A stretch of DNA of 35,670 nt from Actinomycetota bacterium (GTDB lineage Bacteria; Actinomycetota; CADDZG01; WHSQ01), in NCBI GenBank assembly GCA_013694625.1, contig JACDCD010000029.1, positions 1 through 35,670 of the forward strand, given 5' to 3'. Below the pieces are notes generated by a model, which saw only the letters and a program-made list of their open reading frames with translations, ran no database searches and was not told where the DNA came from. Made by a program: the position numbers and the translations under genes. How positions within the stretch are numbered: position 1 is the first letter of the stretch; the number at the start of each line of letters is the position of its first letter. This document shows positions 23,335 to 30,040 of this stretch, in pieces.

Positions 23335-25626
23335 ATGGCCGAAATGGTTGTTGCTCTCGAACGGGGCCTCGAGCTGTTCGCTCCGGCTGCTCTGCAGTCG
23401 CCACTGAAGGTGCCGCGCTCCTCGGCTCCCGGGTGGGACAAGCTCGGGATCAGCACCGTGCAGAGCCTGCTGCAGCACTATCCCCGGTACCATGTGGATC
23501 GCACCCGGCTCAAGACAATCGCCGAGCTCGTTCGGTCCCCCGAGGGCCTTCCGCCGGGGGAGGTTCAGGTGCACGCTCGCGTCCTCAAGGTCACGCGCAT
23601 CAGCACCCGGAAGGGCCGGCGCATGATCACCGGCCGGATCGGCGACGAGACGGGGTCCCTGGCCGTTACGTGGTTCAACCAGGACTGGGTGGCCCGGGCT
23701 CTCACACCCGGCACCGAGGCGTTCTTCTACGGCAGGTTGGGTCTGTTCCGGGGACGGCCGCAGCTGACCGCCCCCCGCTTCGAGGTCGTGAGGACCGGCA
23801 AGGAACCCTTCAACGTCGGCCGGATCGTGCCGGTCTACCCTGCCACTGCCGAGCTGTCGACCGACCAGCTCCGCAGGGTGATGTGGAACACGCTCGAGAG
23901 CGTCGGACCCATACTGGACCCGCTTCCCGTCGACCTCCGCCGCAGGCTCGGCCTCATCCCGAGAGGTGATGCCCTGAGGGCCATCCACTTCCCCGAAGAC
24001 AAGGACCAGGTGGTCGCAGCTCGGAGACGGATCGTGTTCGATGAGGTGTTCACGCTGCAGCTCGGCCTCGTATACCGCAAGCGAAAGCTCGAGCGCACGG
24101 TGCAGGGGATCCCGCATCCCGCTCCGGGGGCCGGAGCGCTTGCGAGCAGCTTCATCGAGGCCCTGCCCTTCGAGCTCACCGGGGTTCAACGTCGCGCCTG
24201 CGACGAGGTGGAGAGCGACATGGGCCGCCGCTTTCCGATGCACCGGCTCATCGAAGGCGAGGTTGGCTCGGGCAAGACCGTCGTGGCCCTCTACGCCTGT
24301 CTGGTGGCGGTTGGAGGCGGTCATCAGGCGGCCTTCATGGCCCCGACGGAGGTGCTTGCCGAGCAACACCACGGCACGGTCGACGAGCTCTTGACCCGCG
24401 CGTTCGGCTCCGAAGAGGCGAGCAACCTGTTTGCCGCCACCTCGAGGCGACCCGTGGTGCGGCTCCTGACCGGTTCTACGCCGGCGCGCCGGCGAGAGGA
24501 GATCCTCACGGCGACCGCCGACGGCGGCGTCGATCTGCTGATCGGCACCCATGCGCTGATACAGGACTCGGTGAGGTTCGCCCGCCTTGGGATAGCCGTC
24601 GTGGACGAGCAGCACCGCTTCGGTGTGCACCAGCGCAAGAAACTGAGGGCGAAGGCCGGAGGAGGGACAGACGGCGGAGGAGGGACAGACGGCGGGGAGC
24701 GCCCGGACGGCGGAGGAGGGACAGATGGCGGGGAGCGTCAGGGGGGCGAGCCAGACATCCTCGTGATGACCGCCACTCCCATACCGCGCACCCTGGCGGT
24801 CACCATCTACGGCGACCTCGATGTCTCGGTCCTGGACGAGCTACCACGCGGCCGGAAGCCGATACACACCACCATTGCAGCGGGGGATGCGGGGCGCCGG
24901 CAGGCCTACGGCCTGATCCGATCCGAGGTGGCGGCGGGCCGACAGGCGTTCGTGGTCTATGCCCTGCGCGAGGACTCGGCCAAGACAGAGCTGAGGAGCG
25001 CCAAGGCGGAGGCTAAACGGCTGGCGGCGGAGGTATTTCCTGATCTCCAGGTGGGTCTCGTCCACGGCGACATGGCGAGCGCCGACAAAGAGACCGCCAT
25101 GGCCGCCTTCAGGGACGGTGCGACCCAGGTGCTGGTGGCGACCACGGTAGTGGAGGTCGGCGTGGACGTTCCCAACGCGAGCGTCATGCTGATCGAGGAC
25201 GCCGAACGCTTCGGGCTGGCACAACTTCATCAGCTGAGGGGTCGCATAGGACGAGGTCGCCACGGCTCCCACTGCGTCCTCGCCACCAACCTGCCGCTCG
25301 AACGCGACGACTCGGAGCCGGCGGTTGCACTTGCCCACGATCGCCTCAAGGCGGTGGCCTCCACGGCGGACGGGTTCAAGCTTGCGCTCGCAGACCTCCG
25401 CTACCGAGGGGAGGGCGAGCTCTTCGGTGCACGGCAGTCGGGCGTGCCACAGCTCAAGCTGGCGCGGGTGCTCGAGCACCAGGACGTCGTGGCCATGGCC
25501 CGTCGCCTTGCCGTCTCACTGCTGACCGACGATCCGGAGGTCACCCACTTCGCCAACATCAATCTCGGCCGGGAGATGCGCTCCCGCTGGGGCGCACGGG
25601 AGCTCGATGTGGTGCAATCGGGATGA
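23335..25626 (+). CDS. recG: ATP-dependent DNA helicase RecG
   Basis: A 763-residue RecG, slightly longer than usual. The N-terminal wedge/OB region spans about 60-200. The helicase core has Walker A GEVGSGKT (about 308-315), [11 protein letters not shown], motif [13 protein letters not shown] (about 424), motif [28 protein letters not shown] and motif [14 protein letters not shown]. RecG remodels stalled replication forks and Holliday junctions. The extra length is mostly a Gly/Asp-rich insertion at about residues 442-471, encoded by five 18-bp repeats between motifs II and III; E. coli has only a short loop there. All core motifs stay in frame, so the enzyme should be functional. It is first in the recG-rsmD-coaD series. 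Confidence 0.96.
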   Translation: MAEMVVALERGLELFAPAALQSPLKVPRSSAPGWDKLGISTVQSLLQHYPRYHVDRTRLKTIAELVRSPEGLPPGEVQVHARVLKVTRISTRKGRRMITGRIGDETGSLAVTWFNQDWVARALTPGTEAFFYGRLGLFRGRPQLTAPRFEVVRTGKEPFNVGRIVPVYPATAELSTDQLRRVMWNTLESVGPILDPLPVDLRRRLGLIPRGDALRAIHFPEDKDQVVAARRRIVFDEVFTLQLGLVYRKRKLERTVQGIPHPAPGAGALASSFIEALPFELTGVQRRACDEVESDMGRRFPMHRLIEGEVGSGKTVVALYACLVAVGGGHQAAFMAPTEVLAEQHHGTVDELLTRAFGSEEASNLFAATSRRPVVRLLTGSTPARRREEILTATADGGVDLLIGTHALIQDSVRFARLGIAVVDEQHRFGVHQRKKLRAKAGGGTDGGGGTDGGERPDGGGGTDGGERQGGEPDILVMTATPIPRTLAVTIYGDLDVSVLDELPRGRKPIHTTIAAGDAGRRQAYGLIRSEVAAGRQAFVVYALREDSAKTELRSAKAEAKRLAAEVFPDLQVGLVHGDMASADKETAMAAFRDGATQVLVATTVVEVGVDVPNASVMLIEDAERFGLAQLHQLRGRIGRGRHGSHCVLATNLPLERDDSEPAVALAHDRLKAVASTADGFKLALADLRYRGEGELFGARQSGVPQLKLARVLEHQDVVAMARRLAVSLLTDDPEVTHFANINLGREMRSRWGARELDVVQSG
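24658..24747 (+). repeat. Five in-frame 18-bp tandem repeats inside recG
   Basis: Units start at 24658, 24676, 24694, 24712 and 24730. Units 1 and 2 are identical (GGAGGAGGGACAGACGGC), unit 4 differs by one base, and units 3 and 5 are diverged and begin GGGGAGCG. They encode [24 protein letters not shown] and GERQGG. The 18-bp period keeps the reading frame, so copy-number change would alter loop length without breaking recG. Confidence 0.9.
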
Positions 25627-25666
25627 GCCGGACGGCGTGCGGTTGGCGGGGTGCCATTCGTCTAGT

Positions 25667-25672
25667 TAACTT
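25667..25672 (+). promoter_or_regulatory. Leaderless-type -10 hexamer TAACTT for rsmD
   Basis: TAACTT ends exactly 6 bases before the ATG at 25679, with no ribosome binding site. It suggests rsmD-coaD can be transcribed apart from recG. Confidence 0.6.
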
Positions 25673-25678
25673 GTCTTC

Positions 25679-26233
25679 ATGAGAGTCACTGCAGGAGAGG
25701 CGAAGGGCCGGCGGCTGAAAACGGTCGGAATGGGAACCCGTCCCATGACCGACCGCATGAAGGAGGCCCTGTTCTCGTCGCTGGGGGATGTCATGGGCAC
25801 GACCGTTCTGGACCTCTACGCAGGCTCCGGGGCGCTGGGGCTCGAGGCGCTGTCGCGCGGCGCGGCCACCGCCACCTTCGTCGAGAGCGCCCGCGATGCG
25901 ATCCTCAAGCTCGAGGAGAACGTGGCCGTCACCGGTTTCGGCGATCGCGCCAGGGTTCTGTGGGCCGACGTCGAATCGACGCTGGCGCAGGGCGCCACCG
26001 AGAGGCTCGACCTCATCTTCATCGACCCGCCGTACTCGATGTCGAAAACGGGTGTTCAGGAGGACCTCGAGGAGCTTGTCACCGGAGGGTTCCTGACAGA
26101 CGATGGCCGTATCGTGGTTCACCGGCCCGCGCGCGAATCCGCTCTCAAGCCACTGGGGCTGCAGGTGGTGTGGGAGCGTGCAATAGGACAGTCCCAGCTG
26201 ATCATCTACAGCCATGAAGCGAATGAACCTTGA
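25679..26233 (+). CDS. rsmD: 16S rRNA (guanine(966)-N(2))-methyltransferase
   Basis: A 184-residue class I SAM methyltransferase of the RsmD family. It starts MRVTAGEAKGRRLKT, has RPMTDRMKEALFSSL (family signature), the SAM-binding VLDLYAGSGALGLEALSRG and the catalytic IDPPY motif at about residue 115. It methylates G966 of 16S rRNA in the 30S subunit. Its stop codon shares a base with the ATG of coaD, the usual rsmD-coaD operon of bacteria. Confidence 0.95.
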   Translation: MRVTAGEAKGRRLKTVGMGTRPMTDRMKEALFSSLGDVMGTTVLDLYAGSGALGLEALSRGAATATFVESARDAILKLEENVAVTGFGDRARVLWADVESTLAQGATERLDLIFIDPPYSMSKTGVQEDLEELVTGGFLTDDGRIVVHRPARESALKPLGLQVVWERAIGQSQLIIYSHEANEP

Positions 26234-26718
26234 TGCCGGTTGCCATGTGCCCCGGGTCGTTTGACCCCCCCACCAGGGGTCACGTCGACGTGGTCGAGCG
26301 CGCCTCCCGGTACTTCGAGGGAGTCGTCGTCGCGGTGATCGCCAATCCCTCCAAGGAGCCGCTCTTCAGCGTGCAGGAGAGGAGAAGCCTGCTTGCCGAT
26401 GCCCTCGCCCACGTAGAGAACGTCGAGATCGCGTCGTTCGACGGCCTCCTTGTTGACTTCGCCCGCTCCAAGGGCATTACCTTGGCCGTGAAGGGACTCC
26501 GTGCGGTGTCGGACTTCGAGTACGAGTTGCAAATGGCTCAGATGAATACGACCCTGGCGCCGGGCCTCGACACGATGTTCATGACTGCGAAGCCGTCATG
26601 GGCCTTTTTATCCTCTAGCCTCGTGAAGGAAGTGGCCCGATATGGCGGCTCCGTCGAGGGGCTCGTGCCCCCGGGGGTGGCGACGGCCCTTAGCGAACGC
26701 TACGGCCGGGAAAGGTGA
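26233..26718 (+). CDS. coaD: Phosphopantetheine adenylyltransferase
   Basis: A 161-residue nucleotidyltransferase of coenzyme A synthesis. The T/HxGH-type ATP site reads CPGSFDPPTRGHVD, followed by NPSKEPLFSVQER, AVKGLRAVSDFEYELQMAQMN and the C-terminal SSSLVKEVARYGG block that binds the triphosphate. It transfers AMP from ATP to 4'-phosphopantetheine, giving dephospho-CoA. The ATG at 26233 overlaps the rsmD stop; a TTG lies one codon earlier. The end overlaps the next gene by 4 bases. Confidence 0.96.
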   Translation: MPVAMCPGSFDPPTRGHVDVVERASRYFEGVVVAVIANPSKEPLFSVQERRSLLADALAHVENVEIASFDGLLVDFARSKGITLAVKGLRAVSDFEYELQMAQMNTTLAPGLDTMFMTAKPSWAFLSSSLVKEVARYGGSVEGLVPPGVATALSERYGRER

Positions 26719-27257
26719 CGGAGATGGATCTCATAGAAGGGATCGACGAGCTACAACTGGTGATCGAAGAGGCCAAGGCGGTGCCTCTGTCGAACAACGC
26801 GGTGGTCAACCGGGAAGAGTTGCTCGAGCTGCTGGCCCAGCTCAAGCAACAAATCCCCGACGAGGTCCGTCAAGCTCGCTGGATGACCCGGGACCGGGAT
26901 GACCTGTTGGCCCGCGCCTATAAGGAGGCCGAGCGAATAATCGCCGAAGCGCGCGCTCAGAGAGATCGCCTGTTGTCCCAGACACAGATAATGCAGGACG
27001 CCCAGCGTGAAGCCGAGCGCATCACCCAGGCGGCGCGGGACCACGCCGCGCATCTCTCCGCCGACGCCGACGAGTACATCGATGGACGCCTCAACGCGTT
27101 CGAGTTGTGGCTCAACAAGACGCTTGCGGCGGTCGAGCGGGGCCGGGCGCAGCTCGAGGCCGAGAAGCGGCCGACCCCCCCCACGGAAGTGGTGCTGGAC
27201 GAGCGGACGACGGTGGCCCCTTTCGACGCAGCGCAGTTGGGCGGCGGCTCCGTCTGA
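26715..27257 (+). CDS. SepIVA-like coiled-coil divisome protein
   Basis: A 180-residue, almost entirely helical protein. The N-terminal part (IDELQLVIEEAKAVPLSNNA, then NREELLELLAQLKQQIPDEV) and the C-terminal YIDGRLNAFELWLNKTLAAVERGRAQL resemble mycobacterial SepIVA (Rv2927c), a DivIVA-like septal protein. The central coiled coil is shorter than in mycobacteria. The neighbours agree: in mycobacteria sepIVA lies next to the DUF177 gene and rnc, as here. Automated annotation may label it an ATP synthase B-like protein. The start is GTG at 26715 or ATG at 26724. A role in septum formation or polar envelope growth is inferred from homology only. Confidence 0.7.
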   Translation: MTEMDLIEGIDELQLVIEEAKAVPLSNNAVVNREELLELLAQLKQQIPDEVRQARWMTRDRDDLLARAYKEAERIIAEARAQRDRLLSQTQIMQDAQREAERITQAARDHAAHLSADADEYIDGRLNAFELWLNKTLAAVERGRAQLEAEKRPTPPTEVVLDERTTVAPFDAAQLGGGSV

Positions 27258-27311
27258 CCCCGACGCCCGATCGGAACGGACGCGTTAGCCCGGATCCGCT
27301 CGACCGGCTGG

Positions 27312-27317
27312 TATCGT
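27312..27317 (+). promoter_or_regulatory. Possible -10 hexamer TATCGT upstream of the DUF177-rpmF-rnc genes
   Basis: TATCGT lies 79 bases before the DUF177 start and 13 bases before a short ORF with its own ribosome binding site. No convincing -35 is seen. Confidence 0.35.
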
Positions 27318-27330
27318 TGGGGAAGGAAAG

Positions 27331-27372
27331 ATGTGGGTTTTCGACCCCACGGAGAACCTGAAACCAAGCTAG
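27331..27372 (+). CDS. Possible 13-codon leader peptide upstream of DUF177-rpmF
   Basis: ATG-to-TAG frame encoding MWVFDPTENLKPS, preceded by GGGGAAGGAAAG immediately before the ATG. A 5-bp hairpin (GTGGG / CCCAC, about 27333-27350) lies within it. It ends 18 bases before the GTG of the DUF177 gene. Promoter-like TATCGT upstream, ribosome binding site, short frame and hairpin together suggest a leader or attenuator controlling a ribosomal-protein operon, but this could be chance. It is too short for homology-based support. Confidence 0.3.
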   Translation: MWVFDPTENLKPS

Positions 27373-27390
27373 AGGGATCGGGACGCGCGC

Positions 27391-27906
27391 GTGCAAGACG
27401 CATTGATTTCGGTGGCTCAGTTACTCGGCCGGCCCGGCGCCAGCCGGGCCATCCACCTGTCCCGGCCCCTCGAGGGAGTTGAGACGGTGCTTGCCTCGGT
27501 GGCCGAAACGCCGGTCGACGCGCGTCTGCGAGCCGACAGCGTGGTCGAAGGCATCCTCGTCAGCGGGTCCGTGGAGGCAGGGACACGTCTGCAATGCGCC
27601 CGGTGCCTACGCGCCTTCTCTTCCGGGGTGAGCGTGCCGGTGTGCGAACTGTTCGCCGACGGCCCCCTGCAAGTGGCCGAAGCGGACGCCTATGCGGTCG
27701 AGGGTGAGGTCATCAATCTCGAGCCGATGCTGCGGGACGCGTTGACGCTCGCATTGCCCCTGCGGCCACTGTGCCGGGAGGCGTGCGCCGGATTGTGCGG
27801 AAGCTGTGGACATGATCTCAACGAAGGGCCCTGTGGGTGTGTTCACGAGGAGCTCGATCCCCGCTGGGCCGGCCTGGGCTCCCTGCGCGACAAACTGAGC
27901 AACTAG
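27391..27906 (+). CDS. DUF177 / YceD family protein
   Basis: A 171-residue protein of the YceD (DUF177) family, which nearly always precedes rpmF and has been linked to 23S rRNA accumulation and ribosome assembly. The conserved core is SVEAGTRLQCARCLRAF, followed by the acidic INLEPMLRDALTLALPLRPLC and C-terminal CAGLCGSCGHDLNEGPCGC; the paired cysteines suggest a bound metal. The start is GTG at 27391 with AGAGGGA upstream. It lies 11 bases before rpmF and is co-transcribed with it. Confidence 0.85.
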   Translation: MQDALISVAQLLGRPGASRAIHLSRPLEGVETVLASVAETPVDARLRADSVVEGILVSGSVEAGTRLQCARCLRAFSSGVSVPVCELFADGPLQVAEADAYAVEGEVINLEPMLRDALTLALPLRPLCREACAGLCGSCGHDLNEGPCGCVHEELDPRWAGLGSLRDKLSN

Positions 27907-27917
27907 GAGGAGTCGAG

Positions 27918-28094
27918 ATGGCCGTACCCAAACGTCGCAAGACCCGTTCCAAGATGCGAATGAGGAGAGCGCACTGGCGTGTGTCGCCGCCCACCTACTC
28001 TTCCTGCCCTCAGTGCCGCGAACCCAAGCTGCCGCACCGGGTCTGCTCGAACTGTGGCCATTACGCAGGCCGACAGGCCGTAGAGACTGAATAG
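27918..28094 (+). CDS. rpmF: 50S ribosomal protein L32 (zinc-binding form)
   Basis: A 58-residue L32 with the standard start AVPKRRKTRSKMRMRRAHW and a zinc ribbon CPQC / CSNC (the C+ type). The AGGAGG ribosome binding site at 27905-27910 fixes the ATG. The rnc coding frame must begin inside its last codons, so rpmF and rnc are tightly coupled. Confidence 0.96.
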   Translation: MAVPKRRKTRSKMRMRRAHWRVSPPTYSSCPQCREPKLPHRVCSNCGHYAGRQAVETE

Positions 28095-28866
28095 GGAATC
28101 GGCCCTCCAGGTCCTCGGGATTCCGCCCGGCGGCGGCCCGCTCTACGAGCTCGCGCTGACGCACCGCTCCCACGCCTTTGAGCAACCCGCCCCGGGACCG
28201 GGCCCGGCCATCCACAACGAGCGGCTCGAATTCCTCGGTGACGCAATCCTGGGGGCCGTGGTCACGACCCTGCTGTATCAGGACTATCCGGAATTGCCCG
28301 AGGGCGACATGGCCCGGCTGCGCTCTTCGGTCGTAAACACCCTTGCACTGGCCGAGCTGGCGTGCGACCTGGGGATCGGTGACCATCTCCGCCTGGGGCG
28401 GGGCGAGGAGGCGACGGGGGGGCGGGCCAAGCCTTCACTTCTCGCCAACACCTTCGAGGCGCTCGTCGGAGCCCTTTACCTCGACCGGGGGATGGAGCAC
28501 GTGACTTCGGTTCTCAGACCGATGTTCGCCGCCAAGCTGTCCGATCTCGTTGCAGGGGGCGAGCGTTATGACGCCAAGAACGCCCTCCAGGAGGTGGCGG
28601 TGCGCGATTCTGCGCAGGTACCCTCGTACCGGGTAACCGCGTCGGGGCCCGATCACGCCAAGCGGTTTGCGGCGGAGGTGGTGGTTGACGGCATCCTGGC
28701 CGGGACCGGACAGGGTCGCAGCAAGAAGGAGGCCGAGCAGAATGCGGCGCGGGCGGCGCTCGGACGGATGACGAATCCGGCCGGGTCTGCGCCCGGGCCG
28801 GATTCGGGACCCACGCCGGGGGCGGTCCACGGCCGAGGCGGGGGGCGGGACGCTTTTGCTTCCTGA
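28087..28866 (+). CDS. rnc: Ribonuclease III, apparently with a CTG start
   Basis: A dsRNA-specific endonuclease of about 259 residues that processes rRNA precursors. The catalytic domain has LTHRSH, the RNase III signature NERLEFLGDAILG, and LLANTFEALVGALYLD; the dsRNA-binding domain follows (DAKNALQEVAV ... GRSKKEAEQNAARAAL). The first ATG/GTG/TTG in frame is GTG at 28258, after the signature, which would remove essential residues. The frame is open only from 28084, and the only near-start codon is CTG at 28087, giving LNRESALQVLG, a sensible first helix. The residue equivalent to E. coli Asp114 is Asn here. The tail is Gly/Pro-rich. It overlaps rpmF by 8 bases and mutM by 11. Confidence 0.9.
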   Translation: MNRESALQVLGIPPGGGPLYELALTHRSHAFEQPAPGPGPAIHNERLEFLGDAILGAVVTTLLYQDYPELPEGDMARLRSSVVNTLALAELACDLGIGDHLRLGRGEEATGGRAKPSLLANTFEALVGALYLDRGMEHVTSVLRPMFAAKLSDLVAGGERYDAKNALQEVAVRDSAQVPSYRVTASGPDHAKRFAAEVVVDGILAGTGQGRSKKEAEQNAARAALGRMTNPAGSAPGPDSGPTPGAVHGRGGGRDAFAS

Positions 28867-29692
28867 GGTCGAGGTGCTGAGGCGCGACCTCGAGCGCGAG
28901 GTGGTCGGTCGCCGCGTCAAAGAGGCCGAGGTGCGCCCCGGCAGCAACGCCATGAAGATCATCCGGCACCACGGGCGCCGCAAGGATTTCCAAGGCCTGC
29001 TGACCGGTGCCAGGATCGACCGGGCGGGGCGTATCGGCACCCACCTGGTCCTCGAGCTCGACAACGGGCACGCCCTTGTGATTCACCCTGGCCCGGCCGG
29101 ACAAGTGCTCAAGACGAGCGCGTCTGACGGGATCAACCCCCATACCCACGTGGTGATCGGCTTCACTATCGGCGGTCAGCTTCGTTACATCGACCCGCAG
29201 AAGTCGGGCGAGGTCTACGTTCTCCCACTCGATGAGCTGAAGACCGTGGGATGCAACGGAGCCATCGACCCATTCGAGAGCCCGCTCACGTGGCAGCGCT
29301 TCTCTCTGCTCCTGAGCCAGAGGGAGCAGCGACTGAAGGACCTTTTCATGGACGAGTCGTTCATCTGCGGACTGGGCGACATCTACACCGACGAGATCCT
29401 GTGGGCGGCGGGCCTGCGCCACGGCCACCTCTCCAACAAACTGTCGTCGCAGGACGTCAGGCGACTGTACAGGGGTCTGAGTGAAACCCTCCAAGATGCT
29501 CTCAAGGCACGGGGGACGAGCTCGGCCGGAGGTCACATCTGGGTCGACCTGCAGGGTGTCGCCGGCACCTACCAGCTCGAGCTGAAGGTTTACGAACGCG
29601 CCGGTGAGCCATGCCGGCGTTGCCGGCACCTCGTCGTAAGAGAGAAAATAGACGGGGGCTACGCCTACTTTTGTCCGCAGTGCCAGGCATGA
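28856..29692 (+). CDS. Fpg/Nei (MutM) family protein with degenerate catalytic residues
   Basis: A 278-residue protein with the MutM fold throughout and in the usual mutM place after rnc. The N-terminus reads LPEVEVLRRDLEREVVGRR, the H2TH region FICGLGDIYTDEILWAAGL, and the C-terminal zinc finger CRRC ... FCPQCQ is complete. However, the TTG start is directly followed by LPEVE, so the canonical Pro-Glu of MPELPEVE is missing. The active-site Lys block RRGKYL reads RIGTHL, HLGMSG reads HPGPAG, the DQRTFG loop reads DPQKSG, the H2TH Asn is Asp, and the zinc-finger Arg is gone. DNA binding may remain while glycosylase/lyase activity is probably lost. It overlaps rnc by 11 bases. Confidence 0.8.
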   Translation: MLPEVEVLRRDLEREVVGRRVKEAEVRPGSNAMKIIRHHGRRKDFQGLLTGARIDRAGRIGTHLVLELDNGHALVIHPGPAGQVLKTSASDGINPHTHVVIGFTIGGQLRYIDPQKSGEVYVLPLDELKTVGCNGAIDPFESPLTWQRFSLLLSQREQRLKDLFMDESFICGLGDIYTDEILWAAGLRHGHLSNKLSSQDVRRLYRGLSETLQDALKARGTSSAGGHIWVDLQGVAGTYQLELKVYERAGEPCRRCRHLVVREKIDGGYAYFCPQCQA

Positions 29693-29725
29693 CCTGTCTG
29701 GGCTTTGTCATTGGGAGGATCGAGA

Positions 29726-30001
29726 TTGGAAGATAGGACCCGCGTCCATGTGTTCGTCTCCGGCACGGTCCAGGGCGTGGGATTTCGCCAGGCGGTGCTG
29801 GACAAAGCGAACGAGCTCGATGTCACCGGATGGGTCAAGAACCTGCCGGACGGCCGCATCGAGGCTGTGTTGGAAGGGCCGCGCGACGATGTGTACAGGG
29901 TCGTCGGCTTGTGCCGAGCCGGTCCCCAGGGCGCCCAGGTGTCGGGCGTGCAGGTCGACCGGGAGCCGCCGAAGAACGAGAAGTCCTTCAGACTGAAATA
30001 G
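29726..30001 (+). CDS. acyP: Acylphosphatase
   Basis: A 91-residue acylphosphatase. The phosphate-binding loop VSGTVQGVGFRQ contains the catalytic Arg21, and GWVKNLPDGRIEAVLEG contains the catalytic Asn39. It hydrolyses carboxyl-phosphate bonds of small acyl phosphates. The TTG at 29726 is chosen because GGGAGG lies 7 bases upstream; an earlier in-frame TTG at 29705 lacks one. It sits between the mutM-like gene and smc, a common placement in actinobacteria. Confidence 0.92.
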   Translation: MEDRTRVHVFVSGTVQGVGFRQAVLDKANELDVTGWVKNLPDGRIEAVLEGPRDDVYRVVGLCRAGPQGAQVSGVQVDREPPKNEKSFRLK

Positions 30002-30028
30002 ATCCGGGGGGGCCGCACCCCTCGCTGC

Positions 30029-30034
30029 TAGCGT
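30029..30034 (+). promoter_or_regulatory. Leaderless-type -10 hexamer TAGCGT for smc
   Basis: TAGCGT ends exactly 6 bases before the ATG at 30041; no ribosome binding site is visible. Confidence 0.6.
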
Positions 30035-30040
30035 GGCGGC

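Noticed and set aside
23155-24630. A 491-codon open frame on the minus strand opposite rpmB and recG
   Set aside because: It overlaps rpmB on the same strand in another frame and lies opposite the RecG helicase motifs; no recognisable domain is encoded.
24658-24747. CRISPR-like array
   Set aside because: The 18-bp units are contiguous without spacers and lie in frame inside recG, so this is a coding minisatellite.
28258-28866. rnc starting at GTG 28258
   Set aside because: This start would delete the RNase III signature LEFLGD and the LTHRSH helix, which are encoded in frame just upstream.
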